Origin: Dietzia sp. JS16-p6b
GTDB taxonomy: Bacteria; Actinomycetota; Actinomycetes; Mycobacteriales; Mycobacteriaceae
Assembly (NCBI RefSeq): GCF_003052165.1
Contig: NZ_CP024869.1
Location: forward strand, 124,001-188,000
Direction: 5' to 3'
DNA: 64,000 nt
The number at the start of each line of letters is the position of its first letter. Positions within the stretch are counted from its first letter, which is position 1. Below the pieces are notes generated by a model. It made no database searches and was not told the origin of the DNA. It saw nothing but the letters and a program-made list of their open reading frames with translations. Position numbers and translations under genes: made by a program. Below, piece after piece: positions 15,730 to 23,997 of this stretch.

Positions 15730-16383
15730 TCACAACCCCGCACACTGCCCTTCCCGCTCACCGCCGACCTCGTTGCCGCCGCCGGTCGGGACCGGGGCGT
15801 TGCCCTCGCACTCGAGGTCGCCCCCGATGGAGTTGCCGTCGAAGCGCTGGGGGCCGGAGTTCTCCTGCGATTCCAGATCGCCACCGATCCGGACGTTCTC
15901 CACCGTCGCCTCGCCGCCCCTGTCCAACTCGATCGACCCCGCCACCTCGCCCCCGGACACCAGAACGGAGGCGTGCCCCTCGGCCTCGATGTCCTCGGTG
16001 ACCCGGACGTTGCGGGCCTCCAGCCGACCGCCGCTCCGGACGTCGATGTCGCCGGTGACGGTCAGGTCGGACAGCACACACGTCTGACCGTCGCGGACCA
16101 GGACATCCCCGGGGATGTCCTGCCCCGAGACGTCGGTGCCGCAGTCCGACCGGTCGAACGCCCCCCGGTCGGTGGGCTCCCCGGGTCTGTCGCCGTCCCG
16201 TTGGCCGGCGGGCAGTTCGGCCGTCTCGACGGGAGCGGTCACGGTGGCGGTGACCGTCGGCGCCGCGTCGACCCGGTCGTCCTCCGCGCCGGTCGCGCAT
16301 CCGGCGGCGGCGAGCACCGCGACCGCGGACAGGAGCAGTGAGCGGCGGGCCGCGTTGGGGCGGGGAGACGGGAGTGGGGTCAC
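15730..16383 (-). CDS. Lipoprotein with bactofilin-like beta-repeat domain
   Basis: A 217-residue exported lipoprotein. A basic N-terminus and hydrophobic helix end in the lipobox LAAAGC (lipidated Cys29). After a Thr/Val/Pro-rich linker, residues about 85-200 form short repeats of the type GDIDVRSGGRLEARNVRV, ASVLVSGGEVAGSIEL and ATVENVRIGGDLE, as in right-handed beta-helices and bactofilins. Cys81 and Cys102 flank the start of the repeat region, with two more cysteines near the C-terminus. GTG 16383 follows AGAGGTGA. Function unknown; probably a cell-envelope scaffold or adhesion protein. Confidence 0.8.
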   Translation of the reverse strand: MTPLPSPRPNAARRSLLLSAVAVLAAAGCATGAEDDRVDAAPTVTATVTAPVETAELPAGQRDGDRPGEPTDRGAFDRSDCGTDVSGQDIPGDVLVRDGQTCVLSDLTVTGDIDVRSGGRLEARNVRVTEDIEAEGHASVLVSGGEVAGSIELDRGGEATVENVRIGGDLESQENSGPQRFDGNSIGGDLECEGNAPVPTGGGNEVGGEREGQCAGL

Positions 16384-16478
16384 GGTTCACCTCTGCGGTC
16401 GACGGGTGGCCTTCTCCTGCCACCGTAGGCGTGGTGGGTGGATCGCACGGACAACGCAGTGGAAGAGCCTGATCGCCG

Positions 16479-17126
16479 GTGACTACCGTGGAGACCGTGG
16501 AGCTCCTCGGAACCGTCGATCCGGCACACCCTCTCGTCGTCGTCGCGCTGGAGCAGGAGGCCCGTCACTTCGTCACGGACTTCCCCGTCCTGGTCACGGG
16601 CGTCGGCAAGGTTCGGGCCGCGGTGGCGGTGGCGCATGCGGTCGGTGGCGGCGTCCGGCCCCGCGAGCTCGTCAACGTGGGCACCGCCGGGGGGCTGCAC
16701 CCGGGGATGCAGGGCGTTCACGAGATCGCCACCGTGTTCCAGCACGATTTCGACAACCTGGCACTCCACGCCGTGACCGGCCGTCACGACGGACCGCCGT
16801 TGACCCTCTCGGCCGAGTTCGCGATCACCCCCGAGCCGGCCCACGCGCTGCCGTCGGAGCCCGGCGGGACCGGCGCGCCCGTGCTCGCCTCCGGTGATCG
16901 CTTCGTGGCCGGCGGGCCACTGCGGGACCACCTCGCGTCGATCGCCGACCTGGTGGACATGGAGGGGTACGCGGTCGCCGCTGCCGGCTCGATGCTGGGC
17001 CTGCCCACCCGCCTGGTCAAGTACGTCTCCGACCCGGCCGACGAGTCGGCGGGGTCCACGTGGGTACAGAGCGTGGACGCGTGCGCGCGGGTACTGGCGG
17101 AGTGGGTCGGCAGCCGGCTGGAGTGA
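16479..17126 (+). CDS. Nucleosidase of the phosphorylase superfamily (MTA/SAH nucleosidase-like)
   Basis: A 215-residue PNP/UDP-superfamily protein. Motifs include VVVALEQEARHF, VTGVGKVRAAVAVAHA, NVGTAGGLHPG, VDMEGYAVAAAG (with the Met-Glu pair contacting the ribose) and YVSDPADESA (the catalytic Asp region). It probably hydrolyses methylthioadenosine, S-adenosylhomocysteine or another nucleoside. GTG 16479 is the longer start; GTG 16497 has a TACCGT box seven bases before it and is a good leaderless alternative that removes six residues. It is divergent from the lipoprotein gene and followed by the HNH gene. Confidence 0.82.
   Translation: MTTVETVELLGTVDPAHPLVVVALEQEARHFVTDFPVLVTGVGKVRAAVAVAHAVGGGVRPRELVNVGTAGGLHPGMQGVHEIATVFQHDFDNLALHAVTGRHDGPPLTLSAEFAITPEPAHALPSEPGGTGAPVLASGDRFVAGGPLRDHLASIADLVDMEGYAVAAAGSMLGLPTRLVKYVSDPADESAGSTWVQSVDACARVLAEWVGSRLE
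16484..16489 (+). promoter_or_regulatory. Possible -10 box for a leaderless nucleosidase start at 16497
   Basis: TACCGT is seven bases before the in-frame GTG at 16497. Confidence 0.35.
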
Positions 17127-17138
17127 GAACTCGAACTC

Positions 17139-17184
17139 TTGTGCTAAAAGGGCTGCTGCGGTAGTATCGAAAGTGTGTTCGATA
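17139..17184 (+). promoter_or_regulatory. Promoter with overlapping palindromic operator for the 13E12 HNH gene
   Basis: TTGTGC (17139-17144) and TAGTAT (17162-17167) are 17 bp apart, a well-spaced -35/-10 pair. TATCGAA (17165-17171) and TTCGATA (17178-17184) form a perfect inverted repeat with a 6-base spacer, overlapping the -10 box and the expected start of transcription. This is where a repressor would bind. Confidence 0.6.
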
Positions 17185-17209
17185 ATGGCCAAGGGGGAGG
17201 GGGATCACG

Positions 17210-18763
17210 ATGACGACGAGTGCGCTGTTCGCCGTACCCCAGCCCCTCGGCATGATCGACGCGGGGGCCGTCAGCGAGGCGGCCCGCGCCGCGACGCTGG
17301 CGCAGAACCGCGCGGGGGCCACGCGGCTGGAAGCGGCGCATGTCCTGGTCGCGCAGTTCGCTCGAGCCGACGAGGCCCGGTCCGACGAGCGCGGCGCCGG
17401 TTCGCGCCGGCCGGCCTACGCCCGGTTGGATCCCCAGGCGCGGGCGCGTGATCACCTGGTCGCGGCGTGTCAACTCACGTGTTGGCATGCCGCGCGGTTG
17501 GTGACGGCCGGGACGCAGATCCACCGGCGGCTGCCCCGTCTGCGGTCGACGGTCGACCGCGGGCTGATGCCTGAACAGTTGGCGATCGATATCGCGTGCC
17601 GCCTGGCAGAGGTTCCCGACGCGATCGTGTCGGACGTGGAGGACGAGGTGGTCGCGCGCTTTGTTGACGATCTCGACGGCGGCGACCGGCCGAGTCGCCT
17701 CGCGGTGGACTCGGCGATCGATGATGCCGTGGAGCGACACGACCCGGCTGCCGCGGAGGATGCCGCCGACGCTGCGGCCGCGACCCGCTCCGTCCGCTTC
17801 CGCGGCGCGCGTAACGGCATGGCCACGATGTGGGCCAGGCTCACCGCCGCCGATGCCGAGCTTCTTCGGCGGCGTATCGAGACCGATGCCTCGGTCGCCT
17901 CCGCGGACGGGCTGGATCGTCCCATGGACCAGCTCCGCGCCGACGCGCTCGCCGCGCTCGCCGTCTACGAGGCTGAGGCCGGCCCGTCCGCGACCGACCC
18001 CGACGCCGCCGCTGCCCCCACTGCCACCGCGTCCGAGCATGAGGGCAGAGACCTCGGTGACATAGATCTCGACGACATCGAACTCGGCGACGTCAGGGTG
18101 GGGACGGACCTGCCCCGGCCCACACTGGGCAACGCCGCGCGGGCGGGTCAGCCGATCCGCATCAGCGTGATCGCCTCCGCGGTCCGGGGCCTGCCCAACC
18201 GCGTCGAGTTCGTTCACGGCGCCTACAGCAGTTTCGAGTGGCTCTGCACGGAGTTGCTTGAGGGTGACGATGCGAGCGTGCGGTTCGAGCTCATCGACCC
18301 CGCCCCGGGCGCGCTCGACTCCCCCGATCACGCCCTGCGCTACGTGATCACCCCGGCGATGGCCGAGCGGATCCGTCTGCGCGACGGGACGTGCCGACAC
18401 CCAGGGTGCTCGGTCTCTGCCAAGCATTGCGATGTGGACCACGTCATCGCGTTCAACACCAAGGACCCTGAACTCGGCGGGCCGACCGCCGAGTGGAACC
18501 TCGTCTGCCTGTGCCGGAAACACCACCGGGAGAAGACGTTCGGGACCAACGCCTACCGGACCGGGCCATTGGGTGAACTCGTCATCCTCACCGACACCGG
18601 TCACGAACACCGCACCAGACCCAAGGGCCCCCTGGCCCGTGCCCGTGACGCCATCCGGGAACGAGAGTGGAGCGCCTTTGTGGATCGGACCATCGCCGAC
18701 GACGGCACGCTCGTCAACCCGCCAGGCCGTCCCGGGAACGGCTCCCGCAGACGACCGGCCTGA
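17210..18763 (+). CDS. 13E12-repeat family protein: DUF222 domain plus HNH endonuclease
   Basis: A 517-residue protein of a family common in mycolata and often present in many copies (REP13E12 in M. tuberculosis). Residues about 30-330 form DUF222. The C-terminal HNH nuclease domain starts at Cys395 (CRHPGCSVSAKHCDVDH) and ends with WNLVCLCRKHHREKT, with zinc-ligand cysteines and the catalytic His in DVDH. An acidic repeat region (DLGDIDLDDIELGDV) lies at about 282-297. ATG 17210 follows a GGGGGAGGGGG stretch. The role is unknown; some copies carry phage attachment sites, but I see no prophage here. Confidence 0.92.
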   Translation: MTTSALFAVPQPLGMIDAGAVSEAARAATLAQNRAGATRLEAAHVLVAQFARADEARSDERGAGSRRPAYARLDPQARARDHLVAACQLTCWHAARLVTAGTQIHRRLPRLRSTVDRGLMPEQLAIDIACRLAEVPDAIVSDVEDEVVARFVDDLDGGDRPSRLAVDSAIDDAVERHDPAAAEDAADAAAATRSVRFRGARNGMATMWARLTAADAELLRRRIETDASVASADGLDRPMDQLRADALAALAVYEAEAGPSATDPDAAAAPTATASEHEGRDLGDIDLDDIELGDVRVGTDLPRPTLGNAARAGQPIRISVIASAVRGLPNRVEFVHGAYSSFEWLCTELLEGDDASVRFELIDPAPGALDSPDHALRYVITPAMAERIRLRDGTCRHPGCSVSAKHCDVDHVIAFNTKDPELGGPTAEWNLVCLCRKHHREKTFGTNAYRTGPLGELVILTDTGHEHRTRPKGPLARARDAIREREWSAFVDRTIADDGTLVNPPGRPGNGSRRRPA

Positions 18764-18768
18764 CCGCC

Positions 18769-19242
18769 TCAGCAGTCGCCGACGCCCACCCACTCGGAGA
18801 CGCCGTCGGTGAAGCGCTGCCGCTTCCAGATGGGCACACCCCGCTTGAGCCGTTCGATGAGCTCCGAGCACGCGGCAAAGGCCTCGCCCCGGTGCGGCGC
18901 CACCGCAACCACCACCACCGCGACCTCGCCGACAGCCAACACGCCGACCCGGTGCACCGCGCCGATGCGGACGCTGCGGCGTGGGTCGAGCGGCCCGCCC
19001 TTCTCCAGCTCGGGCGAGGTGTGTTCGGTGGCGACCTCGTCGCAGAGCCGTGTCAGGACATCCTGCGCCGTCGGGTGGGCCGAGTACTCGATGTCGAGCA
19101 CGTCGCGTCCGTGATCGTGGTCGCGCACCACGCCGGAGAACGTCACCATGGCCCCGTCGGCGGTGCTCCAGACCGCCCTCTCGACCTCCCTGGGGTCGAT
19201 CGCGTCCTCGGTGATCTGCACGAGTGGACTGTGAACGGTCAT
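18769..19242 (-). CDS. moaE: Molybdopterin synthase catalytic subunit
   Basis: A 157-residue protein that inserts dithiolene sulfur from MoaD thiocarboxylate into precursor Z (cPMP) to form molybdopterin. Family landmarks are FSGVVRDHDHG (Arg40), HRVG (His97-Arg98) and RLKRGVPIWKRQRF, which holds the active-site lysines (133 and 140). The ATG has GAGGAGGC upstream. It follows moaC-mogA on the same strand, 53 bp apart, probably as one transcript. The small subunit gene moaD is about 11 kb away. Confidence 0.95.
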   Translation of the reverse strand: MTVHSPLVQITEDAIDPREVERAVWSTADGAMVTFSGVVRDHDHGRDVLDIEYSAHPTAQDVLTRLCDEVATEHTSPELEKGGPLDPRRSVRIGAVHRVGVLAVGEVAVVVVAVAPHRGEAFAACSELIERLKRGVPIWKRQRFTDGVSEWVGVGDC

Positions 19243-19295
19243 GGTCGGTGCCTCCTCGCGGTGCGGTGCGGTGCGGTCCCGGGCCGGCGCGGCGG

Positions 19296-20300
19296 TCAGT
19301 GTCCGCCGCCGTCGGCGTGCACGGCGAGCAGGTGGTCGAGCAGTTCGTCGAGGACCGCCAGCCCGTCACGCACCCCGCCCGGCGAACCCGGGAGGTTCAC
19401 CACCAGGGTACGTCCGGCGAAGCCGGCCAGGCCGCGGCTCATGGCGGCGGTGGGGGTCGAGACAAGACCGCGGGCCCGGATCGCCTCGGCGACGCCCGGG
19501 AGCTCGAGGTCCAGGTGCGGCGCGGTCGCCTCGGGGGTGCGGTCATCCGGGGCGACCCCGGTCCCGCCGGTGGTCAACAGCACGGCCGGGGAGCGGCGGA
19601 CCTGTTCGGTCACCGCCGCGGCGACCTCCGCGTCGGGGACCACGTGGACCTCGACCGGGGAGAACTCGCGCCCGAGCAGCCAGCCCTCGATGGCGGGGCC
19701 GGTGGTGTCCTCCCGTCGCCCGTGCGCGGCGGCCGTGGAGGAGACGACGACGACGGCGCTGCGACCCGACTCCACCGCGGCCCGCCCGGCGGCGGCGGGG
19801 GGTGACTCGTCCTGGTCCCTGGTCCAGTCGCCCCGTTTCCCGCCGGACTTGGCGGCCAGCCTCACCCCGTCCATCGTGGCCAGCGGGTCGACGGCCTTGA
19901 CCATGTCGTGCAGTGTCAGCCCGGCCACCGAGACAGCCGTGAGCGCCTCCATCTCCACCCCCGTGCGGCCGGTCGTCGTGGCTGTGGCCGACACCCGGAT
20001 CTCGCCGGCCGGCGCGTCGAGCTGGAAGCGCACCTTGACCGAGTTCAGGGGGATCTGGTGGCACAACGGGATCAGCTCCGAGGTCTTCTTGGCCGCGCCG
20101 ATACCGGCCAACCGGGCGGTGGCCAGCACGTCGGCTTTCCCCAGCTCGTCCCCCGACACCATCGTCACGATCTCGGGCCGGGTACGGAAGACCCCCTCGG
20201 CGGTGGCGGTGCGGGTGGTGACGGCCTTGCCGCCCACGTCGACCATCCGAACCCGGCCCTCGGCGTCGAGGTGGGTCAGATCCGGGTGGGCATCAGTCAT
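19296..20300 (-). CDS. Bifunctional MoaC-MogA fusion (cPMP synthase / molybdopterin adenylyltransferase)
   Basis: A 334-residue fusion. Residues about 8-160 are MoaC, with SELIPLCHQIPLNSVKV, GVEMEALTAVSVAGLTLHD and the C-terminal KSGGKRGDW; it converts the MoaA product to cyclic pyranopterin. Residues about 180-334 are MogA/MoaB-like, with TTGGTGVAPDDRTPEAT and NLPGSPGGVRDGL; it adenylylates molybdopterin. ATG 20300 is preferred over GTG 20309 because a TAGCGT box lies seven bases upstream of it. MoaC-MogA fusions are known in actinomycetes. It heads the moaC-mogA/moaE transcript and is divergent from the old yellow enzyme gene. Confidence 0.93.
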   Translation of the reverse strand: MTDAHPDLTHLDAEGRVRMVDVGGKAVTTRTATAEGVFRTRPEIVTMVSGDELGKADVLATARLAGIGAAKKTSELIPLCHQIPLNSVKVRFQLDAPAGEIRVSATATTTGRTGVEMEALTAVSVAGLTLHDMVKAVDPLATMDGVRLAAKSGGKRGDWTRDQDESPPAAAGRAAVESGRSAVVVVSSTAAAHGRREDTTGPAIEGWLLGREFSPVEVHVVPDAEVAAAVTEQVRRSPAVLLTTGGTGVAPDDRTPEATAPHLDLELPGVAEAIRARGLVSTPTAAMSRGLAGFAGRTLVVNLPGSPGGVRDGLAVLDELLDHLLAVHADGGGH

Positions 20301-20307
20301 GGCGACC

Positions 20308-20313
20308 ACGCTA
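20308..20313 (-). promoter_or_regulatory. -10 box of a leaderless promoter for moaC-mogA
   Basis: TAGCGT on the minus strand lies seven bases before ATG 20300 and decides between two possible starts. Confidence 0.5.
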
Positions 20314-20386
20314 GTCGCCGGTGCCGGAGTGCGTGAGAGAGCGTGCCGGGGGTGGTGCCCCGCGATCCGGACCCGGCCCGCAGGGG

Positions 20387-20392
20387 TTTAAT
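20387..20392 (+). promoter_or_regulatory. -10 box for the old yellow enzyme gene
   Basis: TTTAAT lies seven bases before ATG 20400, in the 99-bp divergent region shared with moaC-mogA. Confidence 0.4.
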
Positions 20393-20399
20393 CGACGGA

Positions 20400-21485
20400 A
20401 TGCCACTCCTCTTCGACCCCATCCGCATCCGCGATCTCGAGATCCGCAACCGCGCGTGGCTCTCGCCCATGTGCCAGTACTCGTGCGACGCCCGCGACGG
20501 CGTCCCCACCCCGTGGCATCTCGTGCACCTGGGTGCGCGGGCGCAGGGCGGGTTCGGACTGATCCTCGCGGAGGCGTCCGCCGTCGTGCCCGAGGGCCGG
20601 ATCAGCCCCCACGACGCCGGGATGTGGAACGACGCGCAGCGGAACGCATGGGCGCCGATCGTGGACTTCGTCCACTCGCAGGGCGCCGCGATCGGCATCC
20701 AGCTCGCCCATGCCGGGCGGAAGGCGTCGACCCACCGGGCTTTCCCCGGGGAGCCCACCGGGTCGATCCCGGTGGCGGAGGGCGGGTGGACCACTGTCGC
20801 CCCCTCGGCCATCCCGTTCGGCGACATGGCGGCCCCGGTCGCGCTCGACGCCGACGGGATCCGAGCTGTCGTCGACGCCTTCGCCGCGGCCGCCCGACGC
20901 GCGGACGAGGCGGGCTTCGATGTGGTCGAGATCCACGCCGCCCACGGCTACCTGGTCCACGAGTTCCTCTCGCCCCTGTCCAACGAGCGATCGGACGAGT
21001 ACGGCGGCTCCCGGGAGAACCGCTCGCGACTGCTGGTCGAGATCTGCGATGCGGTCCGTCGGGTCTGGCCGGAGGGCAAGCCACTGTTCGTTCGCATCTC
21101 GGCCACGGACTGGGTTCCCGGTGGGTGGACCCCGGACGATTCGCGCTGGCTGGCGGCGCGCCTCGCCGGGCACGGCGTCGACCTGGTCGACGTCTCGTCG
21201 GCCGCCAACACCCCTGCCGTCCCGCCGGTGCCACTCGAGCAGGGGTATCAGGTGCCGCTGGCCGAGGAGGTCCGGGCGTCCGGGGCGGTGCTGGCCGGCG
21301 CGGTGGGACTCATCAGCGACCCGCACTACGCCGAGCAGGTGCTGGCCGACGAGCGGGCCGACGTCGTGTTCCTGGGCAGAGTCGGGCTGCGCGAGCCCGC
21401 CTGGCCGCTCCGCGCGGCCGCCGAACTCGGAGTGCCCTGGCGTGAGGCGCCGTACCCGCCGCAGTACACGCGCGGCAAGTGGTGA
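20400..21485 (+). CDS. NADH:flavin oxidoreductase, old yellow enzyme of the YqjM class
   Basis: A 361-residue FMN-binding TIM barrel that reduces activated C=C bonds of enones or other electrophiles with NAD(P)H. The thermophilic-like/YqjM subclass is indicated by MCQYS with Cys25 near the flavin, the QLAHAGRK motif, and HAAHGYLVHEFLSPLSN, which carries the His-His pair that binds the substrate carbonyl. It is monocistronic, with ATG seven bases after a TTTAAT box. Likely roles are detoxification or stress metabolism; the natural substrate is unknown. Confidence 0.92.
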   Translation: MPLLFDPIRIRDLEIRNRAWLSPMCQYSCDARDGVPTPWHLVHLGARAQGGFGLILAEASAVVPEGRISPHDAGMWNDAQRNAWAPIVDFVHSQGAAIGIQLAHAGRKASTHRAFPGEPTGSIPVAEGGWTTVAPSAIPFGDMAAPVALDADGIRAVVDAFAAAARRADEAGFDVVEIHAAHGYLVHEFLSPLSNERSDEYGGSRENRSRLLVEICDAVRRVWPEGKPLFVRISATDWVPGGWTPDDSRWLAARLAGHGVDLVDVSSAANTPAVPPVPLEQGYQVPLAEEVRASGAVLAGAVGLISDPHYAEQVLADERADVVFLGRVGLREPAWPLRAAAELGVPWREAPYPPQYTRGKW

Positions 21486-21531
21486 ACCCCGCCGGTCAGC
21501 CGGCTGTCGCCACCCCGATGGCCGAGTGCGG

Positions 21532-23895
21532 CTAGAGGTCCAGCTCGATGTCCGAGCAGGGCATCGCCGTGCACACGGTGATCCGCTCCCGGACGACCGT
21601 GTCGGTCGTGCCTCCGTCGGCCCGGGACTCCGCGCTGGTGGTACCGCTGAGTTTGCCGGTCACACACGCCTTGCACAGTCCGCGTTCACACCCGGTCGGT
21701 ACGGAGATGCCCGCCCGGCCCGCGGCTTCGAGCAGGGTCGTGGCCCCGTCGATCTCCACCGAGGTGCCGGTGCGGCGGAAGTGCACGGTGTAGCGACTGC
21801 CGTCGTCCGCCGGTCGCTCGAGTTCCGGGGCGGTGAACGACTCGGCGTGAAAGCGCTCGGCAGGCTGTCCGAGGGCGCGCAGCTGGTCGCGGGCCAGATC
21901 GATCACCGCGGCCGGCGCACACACATAGGTCTCCCGGTCGGCGGCGTCCGGGACGAGACCGCGCAGCAACTCCGGACCCAGCCGGCCGGTGGTCAGGCCG
22001 TCCCGCCCGGACGGCGTATCGGTGAACAGGTGAAGCGTGGCGCCCGAGTCGCGGGCCAGCCGACGGAGTTCCGCCTCGTAGATGATCGAGCGCTCGTCGC
22101 GGTTGAAGTACAGCACGGTGGCGTCGGTCCCGGCGTCGCGGGCGATGCGGCGCAGGAGGCTGATGATCGGCGTGATGCCCACCCCGCCGGCGATGAGCAG
22201 TGAGGGGGCGCCGGGCTCCGGCATGGCGAAGTCGCCCGACGACTGCGGAACGCCGACGAGAGTGACGTGGCGCCCCGCCTTCAGCGTGTCGTTCAACCGG
22301 GTGGAGACCCGGCCCCCGTCGACCCGCTTGACGCAGATCTCCAGGTGTCCCGGCTCGTCGCGCTGCGAGCCGTCGAGCCGCGAGTCGATGCTGTCGCGGA
22401 CGAGGCTGTACTGACGGACGAGTTCGGCGGTGCCGCCGTCGTCGTCGTCGTCGACCTCCACCCGCACCGAGATGTACGCCCCGGCCTCCCACTCCACGTC
22501 CTCCCACCCGCGCGGCCTGGCCAGACGCACGGAGAGCGCGTCACCGCCGGCGACCGGCGTGGCCGACAGGACCCTCGCGGGAACATTGTGGAAGCGGGGC
22601 TTGTCCAGGTACGGGGACTCGGGCAGCGGCCGATACGTGAACCCCGAGATCACGCGCCGCACGAGCGAGGAGGGGTCGCGCAGCAACTCGGCCGGTCGTC
22701 CGAACTCCCGCTCGCCCAGCGGCACCGACAGGCCCGTGAGCGTCGTGGCGATGAGCGGCACCGTCTCCAGCAACGGGGTCTCGTGATACGGCAGCCCGAA
22801 CCGGGCGGCGAGGGCGCGCACCTCCGGCGCGATCCTGCGCTGCATGGACGGCGGCAGGTCGGGAAACAGGTGATGCTCGATGTGGGTGTCCAGTCCGCCG
22901 TAGAAGATCCGCAGGTCGGGGCGGTCGTCGAACGGAACCTCCTCCTCGAGGATCCGGGTCAGCGCCTCGTCCATCCGTCGGCTGGGCAGGAAGTTGCGGG
23001 TCGCCCGGATCTGCCGCTCGTAATACTGGTCGGGGGTCTCATCCGGGCCGGGATCGGTGAACAGTTCCAGTTCACCCGCGTGGTGTTCGATGAGCACCAG
23101 GAACAGCACGGACATGTATCCGGCGACTCCGCCCAGGTAGTTGGCCACCAGGGTCGGCAGCGGCTTCCATCCGGAGCGGAAGGGCTCGTCCACGAAGCGG
23201 CGCCGCGCGTCCCGACGGGCGATCCTGGCCGGTGAGCGCAGGGTGTACGAACTGAAGAACGGGTGGCTGTCGACCTTGCGCGCGATGTTGGCCAGGAAGA
23301 ACGGTGCCGCGACCGGGGCCATGGCAGCGAGCGCGGAGATCAACGCCACCTGCCCGAGGTGGTGGCCGTACCAGTCCTGGCCCGCGCTGCCGCGGAAGAC
23401 GCTGTAGCCGAGGTCGTGGTCCTTGCCGACGATGTTGGTGTTGGGGTGGTGGCCCGCGTGGTGCATCGTCTTCCAGTGGTCGACGTCGACGTTGAAGTCC
23501 CAGTCGTAGCGATCCGAGTGGTACTCGCCGTTGCCCGGCAGGTGGTCGTAACTGCCGTGGACGATGTTGTGGCCCAGCTCGGAGAACTGCATGAGTCGGT
23601 ACATCATCTCCAGCGCGGTGGCCCGGCGGATCGCGCGCGGACCCCCCTCGCGCAAGAGTTCGCGGCGGCGTGCGTCGATCGCCCGCCCATATGCGGTGAC
23701 GTGGCGGATGTGATCCAGGTCCTCCTGGCCCACCTCGGCCTTGGCCCGAGCGTAGAGCTCCTCCATCGCCTCGGCCAGGCCGGACGGTGATGCCGAGTGG
23801 GCGGGACCCGCCGGCCCTGCCGCCCCGTTCGTCGAGCTCCCCGGCTGTGAACCCTCCGAGCCCGTACCTGCGCTGATGTTACTGGCGAGAGTCAT
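21532..23895 (-). CDS. Fatty acid desaturase fused to ferredoxin reductase and 2Fe-2S ferredoxin domains
   Basis: A 787-residue three-part fusion. Residues about 40-400 are a membrane desaturase with His boxes ELGHNIVHG (about 107-114), HHAGHH (145-150) and HIEHH (338-342). Residues about 450-690 are an FNR-type FAD/NAD reductase (RQYSLVRD, IAGGVGITPIISLL). The C-terminus is a plant-type ferredoxin with Cys736, 741, 744 and 775. The protein would carry electrons from NAD(P)H to its own di-iron site to introduce double bonds into acyl chains; M. tuberculosis uses separate DesA3 and Rv3230c for this. The N-terminal 40 residues are low-complexity. The ATG is seven bases after a TACCGT box. Confidence 0.92.
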   Translation of the reverse strand: MTLASNISAGTGSEGSQPGSSTNGAAGPAGPAHSASPSGLAEAMEELYARAKAEVGQEDLDHIRHVTAYGRAIDARRRELLREGGPRAIRRATALEMMYRLMQFSELGHNIVHGSYDHLPGNGEYHSDRYDWDFNVDVDHWKTMHHAGHHPNTNIVGKDHDLGYSVFRGSAGQDWYGHHLGQVALISALAAMAPVAAPFFLANIARKVDSHPFFSSYTLRSPARIARRDARRRFVDEPFRSGWKPLPTLVANYLGGVAGYMSVLFLVLIEHHAGELELFTDPGPDETPDQYYERQIRATRNFLPSRRMDEALTRILEEEVPFDDRPDLRIFYGGLDTHIEHHLFPDLPPSMQRRIAPEVRALAARFGLPYHETPLLETVPLIATTLTGLSVPLGEREFGRPAELLRDPSSLVRRVISGFTYRPLPESPYLDKPRFHNVPARVLSATPVAGGDALSVRLARPRGWEDVEWEAGAYISVRVEVDDDDDGGTAELVRQYSLVRDSIDSRLDGSQRDEPGHLEICVKRVDGGRVSTRLNDTLKAGRHVTLVGVPQSSGDFAMPEPGAPSLLIAGGVGITPIISLLRRIARDAGTDATVLYFNRDERSIIYEAELRRLARDSGATLHLFTDTPSGRDGLTTGRLGPELLRGLVPDAADRETYVCAPAAVIDLARDQLRALGQPAERFHAESFTAPELERPADDGSRYTVHFRRTGTSVEIDGATTLLEAAGRAGISVPTGCERGLCKACVTGKLSGTTSAESRADGGTTDTVVRERITVCTAMPCSDIELDL

Positions 23896-23902
23896 GAGTG
23901 TG

Positions 23903-23908
23903 ACGGTA
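23903..23908 (-). promoter_or_regulatory. -10 box of a leaderless promoter for the desaturase fusion
   Basis: TACCGT on the minus strand lies seven bases before ATG 23895, in the 102-bp region shared with the AraC gene. Confidence 0.5.
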
Positions 23909-23985
23909 GCCACTCGTCGGGACCGGGAACAGGGCGATGGCGGTCGGATGGTTGGCATTTTCGGTCACTCGGCAACCTGCGTTGA

Positions 23986-23991
23986 TACGGT
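23986..23991 (+). promoter_or_regulatory. -10 box of a leaderless promoter for the AraC-type regulator
   Basis: TACGGT lies six bases before ATG 23998 and supports this start despite the odd N-terminus. Confidence 0.5.
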
Positions 23992-23997
23992 CGGGCG

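Noticed and set aside
17144-19369. A 741-codon minus-strand frame opposite the HNH gene
   Set aside because: Shadow frame; it also runs through the moaE region in another frame and has no recognisable domain.
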